Source of the DNA: Phytopythium helicoides
Taxonomy: Eukaryota > Oomycota > Peronosporomycetes > Pythiales > Pythiaceae
Direction: 5' to 3'
Assembly: GCA_024867545.1 (NCBI GenBank)
Contig: JANFNE010000029.1
Coordinates: forward strand, 434,001 to 498,000
Length of the DNA stretch: 64,000 bases
The notes under the pieces are model-generated. The model was not told the DNA's origin and searched no databases. It saw only the letters and a list, made by a program, of their open reading frames with translations. Each line of letters opens with the position of its first letter. The first letter of the stretch is position 1. Below, in pieces: positions 11,117 to 21,078 of this stretch. The position numbers were made by a program, and so were the translations under genes.

Positions 11117-11871
11117 ATGCCTCATCAGCTCCACGAACGGCTATCGTCAAGCTTTTTGCTGGACCCAGCTTTGCGGTTGCAGCGGAGCATCTTCGTCAAG
11201 AGACGGAGTGATGAGGCGGAAAGTGTTCACTCGACGAGTGGACAGACGAGAGAAGAAACCTGACCTCTGCCTCGTCCGCTTGGTGAAAGTGGTGGCCGGA
11301 GCTCAATTACTGGGGGTCGATCGCGATTTCCGTTCGTGCTGCCGTGGAATCGGAATCGTGTCGGAGGTGCTGTCCAGCGAGGATCGCGGCGTCCAGACGG
11401 AAAGAAGCTCAAAGAGGTGCTTCGACCAGAAAGACGCGCGCTCCTTGAATTCGCAATGGCGGTTCCAACGGCGGTGGGCCTTCCATGATTGTCTGGCCAG
11501 CCCTTCCAAGCGATCAAGTTGAAGTGCGTCTCTACTGCACATCGGCCGGCCGGTCTCCCACACAACGATGGTTCTATGTGCCATTAATTTGAATATGAGT
11601 ATGATTTTCTAGAGTCTCTACTCATGCAAATCGAAGACAAATACATTAATGAAAGAGTTGCATCAAATGACAAAGATATAGAAATGTCGCTAAAAAAAAC
11701 GTGGCGCCATCAAAGAGCTGTAGCACCTGTCCGACGTGATGCTCGAGCACAAAAGTTCATAGAGCGCATCGCGTTCATACCGTAGGACGGCAGACGACGG
11801 CAGCAGGCTCGCGAGTTCCCTGCGTGTGTTGACTGGCGCCACTCGCGCTTTCGCGTCCGGCGTGGCACTCG
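11117..11871. other. Intergenic between ACR3 and paralogue G
   Basis: Overlapping short frames on both strands have no family signature. The part from about 11580 to 11700 is AT-rich. No gene is supported. Confidence 0.5.
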
Positions 11872-13357
11872 ATGTCTCAACAGGAAGCCGAGGACTCGTC
11901 ATCGGCCTCAAGTGTCTCGGTCTCGGGGACGGTAAACAGCGACACGGCCGAGCCGTCGGCGGCGGAGCAACGCCGAGCTCGCCACCGCCGAGTCGTCAAG
12001 CAGAGCTACTACCGCAAACTGGTGCGTGTGTTCTTCAGCTTTTCGTCACCAGTTGAAGCCAAATGGGTGGCTGTCACGAAATCGGCGGTGACTAATCGAG
12101 AAGTCACGCCCGACACGTAGGACACGCTCCAGGGGCTGCGAGATACCGTGCAGCAGCTCGAGAAGCAGTTCCGGGGACTCACAGTGAACCTCGGAGGGGC
12201 TGATGGGCAGTTGACGCTCACGGATACCAGGCGAGGCGGTCGCAGTTCGGCCCGATACGACCAATGAGATCGACGTCAACACGTGACCATCTCATGACGA
12301 TGTACGCTCGAGCAACGCTGCAGAAGGAGGCGCTGATGCGCGACAACGACCGGCTTACAACGTCAGGCTGACAAGCACGCACTGTTTGAGAGCAAGCTGC
12401 ATGCTTTTGTCGACGAGCAGGTCCGTCTGCAGTAGCTTGGTGGGCTTTAACACCATGTGCTAACACCGGCTTGACACGAGCAGGTCAAGCAGTTACATCG
12501 CAATCCACCGTTTGCTGGACTGACGAAGGTGAATGGAGATCCGCCGCACGCCCCGAGGGTCTCAGTCGACCCATTCACTAGCGACGAGTGCCTTGAAGTG
12601 GCGGTTGCCTCATACCGCGAGATTTGCGCATTTCTGTCCAAGAACACGTTCCTCACCAGCGGCGTGAGCGCTTTTGGGTGGCGAGACCGGCGCACGCTCA
12701 AGGACGGAAAGCTCATGTTCTCGCTGAAAAAGTTCCACCACGGCCGCGACGCTGAGGTGCTAGCTCGACGGGCATTTGAATCGTGTTCATATCGACTTCG
12801 CCAGTTCTACCCGAGCTCCTTGGACATGACCCACTACTTGGTGCAGAAGGTTGACGAGAACAACACGGTACTGTATCGAGTCATGGTGAGCCCCGACAAG
12901 CGGTTCGCGACCAAGGCATTAATGCTGATAGCACACTTCCACACCGAGACGGGTGGCGCCATGATCATGAGGTCCCTCGATCCGAAGCGAGTCCAAGAGC
13001 ACAAGCTAGAAACGGTCACGGCACGGAAGCGAGGCCGGCGAGAGGGTGCAGGCGATGATAGGGATGCAGGCGAGTCAGCGGCGTCGTTCACGAGCGAGCA
13101 GTGGGTAAATGTTTTCACATGGTGCGTGCCGGTGTCACTTTCGTCGCATCCAAAATTTTCCGCTCACGACTACTTGACGTTCGAACAGGATCCTCTTTGA
13201 TCGGGCAGGCAGTTCAGGCGAGCACTGCACGATGGACTTTGGGGGCATCGTGGCAGGCAACACAGTTGTGGACCCAGAAGTTTGGATGATAGAGGTGTTG
13301 CCCATCGCGCTACGGCTCGAGAGCGACATCGTCTCACCACTGTTCACCCTCGAATGA
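11872..13357 (+). pseudogene. bZIP-like/START-like paralogue G with compensating frame breaks
   Basis: Exon 1 (11872-12021) starts MSQQEAEDSSSAS and ends in the basic region (RRARHRRVVKQSYYRKL); donor GTGCGT. Exon 2 (12121-12420) opens with a coiled coil (LQGLRDTVQQLEKQF), meets stops near 12270 and 12290, and returns to frame near 12352; the middle is open only in another frame. Exon 3 (12484-13121) and exon 4 (13189-13357) carry the START-like domain (FGWRDRRTLKDG, LVQKVDENNTVLYR, SSGEHCTMDFGG). An extra 63-nt intron at 12421-12483 is not seen in the other paralogues. Exon 2 length keeps overall phase, so the break is a +1/-1 pair. This is a diverged plus-strand member; decay versus consensus error cannot be told apart here. 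Confidence 0.6.
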
Positions 13358-13437
13358 AAAATTCCAACGACAAAATCCGGGCGTTCATGTTTGTCTGTCC
13401 ATACGCACCCGTTGTGGCAATGGAGCTCATCGCCCTG

Positions 13438-14694
13438 TTACGGCATGGCCATCCAGCGGTACTTGGAGAGGAAGGAGAAGTAGACGATGGTGTAGGCAGC
13501 GCCGATTGCCAGAAGACTGCCACGAAGCATGTCGTCCCGAGCTGATGGCTTGAGGCGCGGAAGCACCTCAATAATCGCGAGCACTGCTGCTGAGACAACC
13601 AGGCTCCATCCTCCGTGGACCATTCCCTCGAGCGCGAACTGCCGTCGAGAGCTTGGGTAGACGAACACGAATCCGTGTTGCGGACTAAAGTGCATAAGTG
13701 CAGCCTTGTTGATGATCGTGTAGAAGATGCCGCTGAGCGAGATGTAGACGACGCCGACACTGATGAAGAACCAGAAGGCCCGCATCTGCACGACTGCAAA
13801 CACGGCGTCGCGATGCTCGCTGATCACAAGGAGTACGAACACCGCGATCAAGAGAACCGGCAGCAATTCAAACAGTCCTGGTCCGCTGCTGGACTGGTGC
13901 GAGGCCATGGCCGTCGGAGTCGCCTTGCCCGACTTGTAGCCGCTCTTGACGTGGCTCTGGTACATGAAGTCGTCGACTTCCATCTGCAGCTTCTCCACGG
14001 ATTCAAACTTTTTAGCCACCAGCGGCGACGTCTCCGTCGACATGTCGAGGAAGTTGACACCCGCGAGCGGGAACCGCTGGAACCCGCGAGCTGATCGCGG
14101 TGGCACCCAGAGCATCGACGGTGCCGCCTTGACACGGTGCTGTAGTTCGAGGCAACACCACCAACGTCAGCCCACTCTTCCCCTTTCACTGCATCAACGG
14201 AGCCTTCAACTCACGTAGTCGAAAGCCTGCGGCAGCTTGTCCCGCGGGACGACCACAACAGGATCAAACGGCGTCGACCGCGTCTTGGCCGACTGGAGCA
14301 CAGCTTGGAGCGCGAGTTGGTGGCGCTCGGCGCGGCTTCGGCACTCCTCTAGCCGCTGCTCGGCCTCCTCGTCCGCCTCTGGCGACGGGAAGAGCTCCCG
14401 CTCGCCCCACTCGCGCTCGTCCACGCCCTCGCAGCCAATTCCTCGCTCGGACTCGACGAACAGCAGCGTGACGGGCGACCTGCGCGCGTCCGACAGCAAT
14501 TCGCGCTCGAAAACGCGCCAGTTGACGGCAGACACACCGGCGTCTCCCGCGTGCAGCGCGAACAGCGACGAGTTGGGCGCCAGCAACCGGAGAGAAGAGA
14601 AGCTCGCGGAGCTCATGGAGGCGGCCACGAGGCCCTCAGAGCCGCACAGCGCGACGTACAGCGCGGCCACGAGCGCCTTCATGGAGACCGCCAT
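13438..14694 (-). CDS. OST3: OST3/OST6 (TUSC3/MagT1) family subunit of oligosaccharyltransferase
   Basis: Exons 14215-14694 and 13438-14139 give 393 aa, with a 75-nt intron (donor GTGAGT). The family forms the ER oxidoreductase-type subunit that helps N-glycosylation of acceptor proteins. The N-terminus (MAVSMKALVAALYVALCGSEG) is a signal peptide, followed by a thioredoxin-like lumenal region. The C-terminal half has four hydrophobic segments (ELLPVLLIAVFVLLVI; AFWFFISVGVVYISLSGIF; WSLVVSAAVLAIIEVL; GSLLAIGAAYTIVYFSFL) and the family loop FVYPSSRRQFALEGMVHGGW. No CXXC redox motif is visible in the lumenal part, unlike Ost3/TUSC3. Family assignment rests mainly on the four-helix C-terminal half. 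Confidence 0.75.
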
Positions 14695-14957
14695 GAGGGG
14701 AGCGTAGTGATGGGGGAGCGTACTTTCTGGGGGTACGGAGAGAGGGTACGATTGGCGTAACCTGATGACGCGGTGACGTCACGTGATGCGAGTGTAGCCA
14801 TTTCGTGCGTCAGCGCGATCTAGTGGAGTTGTCGTTGGATTTGGCATGACGCAGCAGCTTGGGCGGCTGGGGACGGAGGAGTTGGGCAAAACCGACTTGT
14901 TCGCTACTACATGGTGGCGGCGGAGACAATGGACTTACTAGGAACGGAAGGGGGAGA

Positions 14958-16740
14958 CTACGACTCGCGCGCAGCCTGCTGCGCCTGGATGATCTGCTGG
15001 ATGAACATGTCCGACAGGATGATCTTGTCCTGCGCGCTGTTCTGCAGCTGCTGCAGGTACTGCACGGCGTCAGCGGAACTCGCGGTCGCCGCGTAGTTGG
15101 CAAACCGCTGGTGCTCCTCCAGTTCCGAGCGCACGTGCGCCAGCAGTCGGTCGAGGTAGCGCCGGTGGGTGACTGACGCCTTGGCGAGCACGACGCTCAG
15201 CTTGGACGGCTCGTCAGGGTCCTCTTGCATAGTAGCAAGACCACCGATGCTGATTGGAGCCGGGGCTGGCGGGGGAGACTGCGGGTACACTAGCGGCACG
15301 GGATCCGCGCTGTCCTCTCCGTTCCCGTCCTGGTCGAGGCTCCTCCGTCATCTCGTTCAGAATCTTCTCGGCAGTCGCGTTGTCCTGGCCAATGTAGCTG
15401 TCACCAAGTCCGTCCTTGATATGCTGCTGCTGCTGCTTCTGCAGCTTGTCGCCGGATATTGTGAGAAAGACCTGGTGCGGGCGAGCAAACACGCCGTGCT
15501 TGGCCTTGCACCGAAAGTAGTATCGACCCTTGACACAGCCGTCGTTCTTTCCATACGGCTCGTCGAGCTCAATACCGACCCAAACCCCCTTGACGCCTTC
15601 GATGTCACCGACGTATCGAACAAACCCGAAGAGTTCCTTCTCGGGAATGCACACACGGTCCCCCACGTCGAGGTTGTACCCGGATGCTGCGTCTCTGTCC
15701 ATTCTCGTCAACGCTAGCGTTGGACGCCGACCCACCACCTCCCTTTTGTGCCGCTGCGTCTCCGGCGTCAGTCGCCACGAGCGCCTCGAGCCGCTTCTGG
15801 ATCTTGTAGTCGACCATGGTCAGCATCACGGATGCGCGCTTGGGGAACTTTTGGTGGAACGCGACGAACAGCTCGTTGGCCTGGCTTCGGCATGACGCCG
15901 AGGCGTCGTACAGCGCGCTGCGCAGCCCCTTTTCGAGCTGCTGGACGTCGCTCTTGTCGAGCACGACGCTCCAGTGATTGACCTGCGAGCTTCATGCAGG
16001 TGACGCAGCTGAGGCGGATAAGCTTGTTCTTGGAGTCGAGCAGCATGTCGACGAACATGCGCAGCGTGGGTCCCTTGACAACGGTCTGCGTGACGACGGT
16101 CTCGATGCAGTCGCTGCAGTAGGATCCGCAGACCTTGTTGCCACTGCCGCGCACCTCGAGCAGCGTGACGAGGATCTCGCGCAGGAACGGCGCCATGGCG
16201 TCCCTCGTGGTGCGTGAGATTGTAGCGAGCAGCGCGCAGACCTCCTTGACGATCTGCGAGCGCAGGTCCTGCACCATGCCCTTGAGCGGCTTGAGCGTCT
16301 TCCACACGTCGCTCGAGAGCGCGGCCTGCAGCGATCCGTCCTGCTCCATGGCCTCGAACGTCTTTTGCATCTCCAGCAGCGCGTTCATGCGCTCCTGCCA
16401 GTTGTCCGGGGTTCTTGGCCACGCGCTCCATCTCGCGCGTCAGCACCGGCGCCCAGCGCCGTCTCCTGGTCCATTGCCAATCAAGTGTATCCATGTTAGC
16501 AGCCACCCATAATTCATAACCGCCACCTTCAGGGGGGGGAATAAGAAGCGCATCCAGCAGCTACGCACGCGCCGTTACTCACTTTGCTCATGACGAACGA
16601 GCCCTTTGCGCCTCGCAGGCAGCGCGCGCAGCTCCTGCAGTCGTCCCAACCGGCCAGGAACTCGAGCGCGATGCTGCGACTTTGGTCGGCGAGGAAGCGA
16701 AGAGAAAAAAAAACTACGTTTTTCAAAAAATAGCTTTTGA
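14958..16740 (-). CDS. CLASP/TOG-like plus CAP-Gly microtubule-binding protein, several frame breaks
   Basis: Going 5' to 3' on the minus strand: an exon near 16583-16715, a 117-nt intron (16466-16582), then a nearly continuous coding run to the stop at 14958-14960. The first domain resembles CLASP_N/TOG: NWQERMNALLEMQKTF, LRSQIVKEVCALLATI, SDVQQLEKGLRSALYDA, FHQKFPKRASVMLTMV. A canonical CAP-Gly domain follows (VGDRVCIPEKELFGFVRYVG, GKNDGCVKGRYYF, HGVFARP), then a Gln-rich helical tail (QYLQQLQNSAQDKIILSDMF). CLASP-type domains bind tubulin and CAP-Gly binds tubulin or EB tails. The frame shifts at 16408-16411 (GGGG), 15982-15983, about 15700 and 15338-15339, each by one base. No start ATG is clear, and the inverted-duplication arm begins at 16778, so the 5' end may be lost. 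Confidence 0.65.
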
Positions 16741-17142
16741 AAACGCTTTTTTTTCAAAATAGCTTGAGCGACGATGGGATCGTGTGGTGGACACTATCCT
16801 GATGCTCATCAAAGATGAACGTCTCCGCTAGTCAGTTGACATGACTTGCTTGCTTGGAGTGACGAAGGTGGCACGCCCTCGAGCTTTGCTGCCAGCAGGT
16901 TCGTTCGTTCATTTGCTCCCGTGTGGACGAATTGGATACTTCGTGGACGAATATTCGGTTCATGATATGTTGAAAGATAGTGGACAGTCAAATGGATTCG
17001 GGGTGAGTCGATCAGGCTCGATATGTGCCTAACCAAGTCTTCCGGAGGCGTGAAGTGGCGCAAGACGAATGATTGGCAATGGTTGCAGTCGCAGGAGGGT
17101 GGTAAACAATGTTGGAAGGATCGCCCCCTCCGCCATCGAGAG

Positions 17143-17160
17143 TCGTCACTTTCAGATTTG
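17143..17160 (+). promoter_or_regulatory. Inr/FPR-like core promoter of paralogue E
   Basis: The sequence TCGTCACTTTCAGATTTG lies 15-33 nt upstream of the ATG at 17176 and matches the element in front of paralogues C and D. Confidence 0.45.
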
Positions 17161-17175
17161 TCAGCTTTGGACGAA

Positions 17176-18548
17176 ATGACAACTGCGAGTAGTGCAAACA
17201 ATGTGCTCGAAGCAATTGAGAGCCACAACCTTCATACAATGCTAGCGATGGTCGACGGAGAGAGAGCAAGCAAGAAGGACAACCAATCGACGAGAAACGA
17301 ACAACAGAAAGCTTCCAAGGCGATGAACGCGCGAATCAAGGCGCGACGATTCTACCAACGGCGATTGGTACGTTGTGATTCGCTGCGGGTATTGGCCAAG
17401 CGATCGAACTTGACTAATAACCGCGAGCTTTTGGCAGGGTATGCTTCGGAGCCTCCGAGAAGAGGTGGGTGAGCTAGAGAACAAACTTCAACAACTCGCC
17501 ACGTTACCAAGTGGACTGCAGTCGAAAGATCACGGACAGCTCAGCTTATTTGAGGTCACGAACTGCGGTACATCAAGCGACCAACCGGATCGAGCGCATC
17601 TGGAACGTCAAACGCGTGAGATCATACTCACTTGGGTGCAACTCAACCGAGAGAACGTTGCATTGCGCACAAAACTTCAGCAATCGTCTCTCAACTTCCA
17701 GTATATTCGAGACTTGCTACTCTCAGACGACGACAAGCTGTACATGGCAAACCCCTGGTCGTTTGCACTCCTACGACCACTGAACCTAGTGGATTGCCAC
17801 AAAATCCGACGACAAGCCCTCGACGAGTTTGTTGCATTTACTTCAAACGATCGCTACGTCAAGCCGAAAGGTTGCACGTATGGCTGGCAAGAAAACCGAG
17901 TGGTTGAGCATGACGCCATCAAGTTCGCACTCGCCAAGACCATCTACAACCACACGGCTGAAGCGATTTCCGACCGCACTTGGAAGATGCTAACAGACCC
18001 TGTAGGCATGGCACAGCTTTACTCAAAGACAATTCAAATCCAGTGCCACGTGATCCAGAAGGTCGACAGAAACAACGTCGTACTCTACCAGGAATCGCGT
18101 ATGGCAGCTCCACCATGGTCTAGTGGCAGTCTTGATGAGATCGAAACTGTGATCGTCAAGTCGGTGATGTTGATCTCGCGTTTCGAGACAGGCAAGCGGC
18201 TATTTCATCCTCATTCGAGGACTCAGTCGTGAGTACTTTGAGATCTTCGACTCGCGTGCAGACAATGTGATGGAGGTGTGGACCGACTTGTCAGCGTGGT
18301 GCGTCAAATACTCGCTCAACGCTCTCGCTTGTTTTGACTGTGCTCATTTTTTCTCTGCTCGATTTCATAGGATTCAGTCTCAACCAACTGGTGGCAAGGG
18401 TGAGCACTGCCGATCTAGCTTTGCTGGTATTACTCCAACAGGAGGGGCCGATCCAAAGTTCTGGCTTTCAGAAATCGCTCTCCATGTTCTTCGGTGGGAA
18501 ACAGCAGCACTGGGAATGCGTTTCTCGCTTCCATCGACTGATAGTTAA
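17176..18548 (+). pseudogene. bZIP-like/START-like paralogue E, near-copy of D with a one-base insertion
   Basis: Exons are 17176-17367, 17438-18298 and 18371-18548, at the same splice sites as D. Exon 2 is 861 nt against 860 in D. The extra base lies near 18191-18196, in the codons after LISRFET, where D reads on through the LIRGLSREYF block and E runs into a TGA at 18230-18232. Downstream of it the START-like domain and exon 3 remain open in the shifted frame. All other elements (basic region, coiled coil, GCTYGWQENRVVEHD block) are intact and nearly identical to D. E may be a recently silenced duplicate, or the indel may be a sequencing error. Confidence 0.75.
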
Positions 18549-18616
18549 AATGTGATGAATTGAGTCGTCATTGCTTCAGCAGCAAGGAATAGAGTCGATT
18601 CTCAGCGTACTCACAA

Positions 18617-18656
18617 CATCTGGCTGACAGAGATTGCACTCCATGGGCTTCGATGG
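18617..18656 (+). pseudogene. Remnant of a START-like family last exon
   Basis: Directly beyond the arm edge, this 40-nt stretch encodes WLTEIALHGLRWD, matching FWLSEIALHVLRWE in the last exon of the paralogues. Nothing upstream or downstream continues the domain. It looks like the stub of another family member cut when the inverted duplication arose. Confidence 0.5.
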
Positions 18657-18660
18657 GATC

Positions 18661-21078
18661 CACCAAAACTTCTACGCACCGTACTGTGATCGGCGGCAGC
18701 GAAAACTTGATCGGGACAAGCAGTGCTGTTGGCCTGTCGAGCGTCTCAGTTTGCATCGGAGCAGGACGTTGTAGAAGACAGATCCGTCTCGGTTGGCTTT
18801 GCCGGAGATATATTCTTTTCTGGCAGCACGGACTCTGTGAGAAAGATACCAGCTAATCTGTAGTCCGATGGTGTGCAGCGGTAGCGGTTGAGTCACTGTG
18901 ATTTTCGAGGGCGGTATCATCTTGATGTCGGGCGGCAACTTTTGATGAAGAGAGGGGCAGCGGTTTCAGTATTGCGAGCAATGAGGCGAGTTGCTCGGTT
19001 CGTTCAAGCTCAAGTGGCATAAGCGTGTCAATTGTCAATCCGACCAGCCCATCGCCTAAGTGGGGACACATTCAGAGATCACGAGAAGGGCTGCTGTGAA
19101 TTACGACTTTAGGAGTGTGAGCACATTCATCAGCGAAGGTGACTTGGCGAAAGCATCGCCAGCCGAGTACAAGTCGGTTTGGTGTTCCATTCAAACGGTA
19201 TGGTTAAGGAATACTCAAAGGACTTATCTGCGGCCAGACACAACACGCACGACGAGCATGGGTACGAGCACGTGTGGGCCATGAATGTGCACTCCTTGCC
19301 TTCACGTTGAAGTGCTAATGGTCATTTATGTAAATAGTCCTATTTTGGATGTAGTCCACAACAAAGAACGTCCGTCGATCGTCAGACGACTTTGGGACGG
19401 TCTTTGCGTGGTTGAAGCGGCAATGGACTGGACGAGCTTCAGGATGCAGAGACTGGTCGTCGCTGCCACAGTCGTTGAGTGTTTTTCCTGTCGTCGAGGG
19501 GTTCTCGAAGGTGCTCGAGCGGTCTACAGACGATGGCAGGAGCCTCCATTGCATGCGAATGCTGTACAGTTGTCAGCGTCCGTGAGTCATGGATCCTTGA
19601 CTTGAATTGTATCTTCCACCTCTCCACGCAACATTGCTTGCTTCTAGCGAGAAGCACCTGTGTGTGCGAGTCCTCTCCGGTGTCATTCCGACTGTTGCTG
19701 GGTCTCGGCGAGCAGCTGAGCATCGCCATCAATTAGTACGGTCGAGCGTTTGGCCAATCGACTTGTGGGCACCGCCGCGGCCACCATGAACTTTGATGAT
19801 AACGGGGCGGGAGCGTACTGTACTGTAAAAACCGACCTGACTGTCCAAACTTCAGTTTTACATTCCTGCAGTGCACGCTCACCAATGTAGAGGCCGCCCA
19901 CCAAGAAAGATGACACTCGGCGCTTTTCCTCGTGACGCTTTGCACGGGAAGTGGATTTCTTGGCTCGGCGCTTGATGTGCTTGGCTCGTTTTTTCGCTTG
20001 GCACGCCACGAAGCGAGGGAAGGAAAATCGAACCCCCGCGTTTCACACTGCCAAATGGATGCATGGGACCCAGGTCTCGACACTTTCGTGGGGTGCGACG
20101 GTTGATCGGGTGCGAACTGACGCATCGCGCGTCAAGAAGCTTCACGGTGGACTTGCAGGTCAAGGATGCCTGCCCCACCAAGAATGTATGACGGAAAAGG
20201 AGCAAATTTTGTCGAGCGAGCGAGGGCTGCATGGAGTTGGGCGACTCAGCTGGTGAAGTGTTGCACCGTAGCAAAACTCATCGCCGACCTGGTCGGGCCG
20301 GTAGAGAGGGAGTGATGTCCTCTCCAGGCAGCTCGCGTGTATATGTAACGAATTAAACCCGGCTGCTTCAGGATCGGTCCGTTGGACGCTGCGAGAGAGT
20401 GCTTGGCTCGGCTCGGCTGACTGGTGCGTGCTGCTGCATCCAAGCAGCGGGTCAAGCGTCGCTTGGACGAGTCTCGCTCGTCCTCGCCAAATGGAAGCGC
20501 ACAAACAGGTCGGTGTGCAGAACGCGGCGAGCTTCGCACCGGCACGAGTCAGCTGATCACTGCTCCCCCGCCAGCTTGTCGTGCACAAACACACACACTC
20601 GAGAGAGAGAGAGAAGCTACACACGGCGAGCGAGCATGCGTAGACTGGCAAAGGCTTCTCCCGCGTGCCGTAGGACGCCATGATATCCGGCTGGGCGGCA
20701 CGCCAACGGCCCATGACCGGGGTCTCCGCATAGAAGAGGGGCAACGGGAGGAGCGGAATCCAGCTGTGCCTGTCGTCTGAACCAGGCATCACGGCGCATG
20801 ATACGGCTCGTTGCCACTGTCCTTGGGCAGCTCATAGATTTCCGCAGGTTTCATCGCTTTCACCTCCTAATTCCTCCTCCATCAACTCTCACAGTTTCCC
20901 CCCCCTGCTAAAACCGCCGCGCGCCTTTTCTCAGCGGCTCGTCCACCGCGGTCCACTATCACGCCCCTGCCTGCTCCTAACTCGTAGCAAATTACTCTAA
21001 TTCCGCGCCGCCCCCGCCGGCACCCAAGGAGCCTGCCGCCCAGGCCGCCGCCAGTGTGGGAACGGCGACGGAAGCCCC
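18661..21078. other. Gene-poor stretch
   Basis: Several open frames of 70-210 codons occur on both strands, but none shows a recognisable domain, signal peptide or consistent splice structure. A simple-sequence tract lies at 20587-20614. The last few hundred bases are pyrimidine-rich and probably form the upstream region of the LRR gene at 21079. Confidence 0.45.
20587..20614. repeat. (AC)n(GA)n microsatellite
   Basis: A short run of AC followed by GA dinucleotides is visible directly in the sequence. Confidence 0.9.

Larger units (their letters stand above)
16778..18610 (-). repeat. Right arm of the inverted duplication (pairs with 7982-9807)
   Basis: This is the inverse copy of the D region, carrying paralogue E in plus orientation. 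It is 1833 nt against 1826 nt for the left arm. Its outer edge abuts the 5' side of the CLASP/CAP-Gly gene, whose own AT-rich tract (16690-16765) lies just outside it. Confidence 0.9.

Noticed and set aside
11208..11565. Overlapping plus and minus open frames of about 100 codons
   Set aside because: Neither strand shows family motifs, a promoter element or splice signals.
20020..20070. Possible tRNA: T-arm-like GGGTTCGATT on the minus strand
   Set aside because: The B-box is imperfect and no acceptor stem, D-arm or anticodon arm can be folded at the right spacing.
20160..20792. Minus-strand open frame of 210 codons upstream of the LRR gene
   Set aside because: It crosses a microsatellite, is Cys/Ser-rich without pattern and has no recognisable domain or splice structure.
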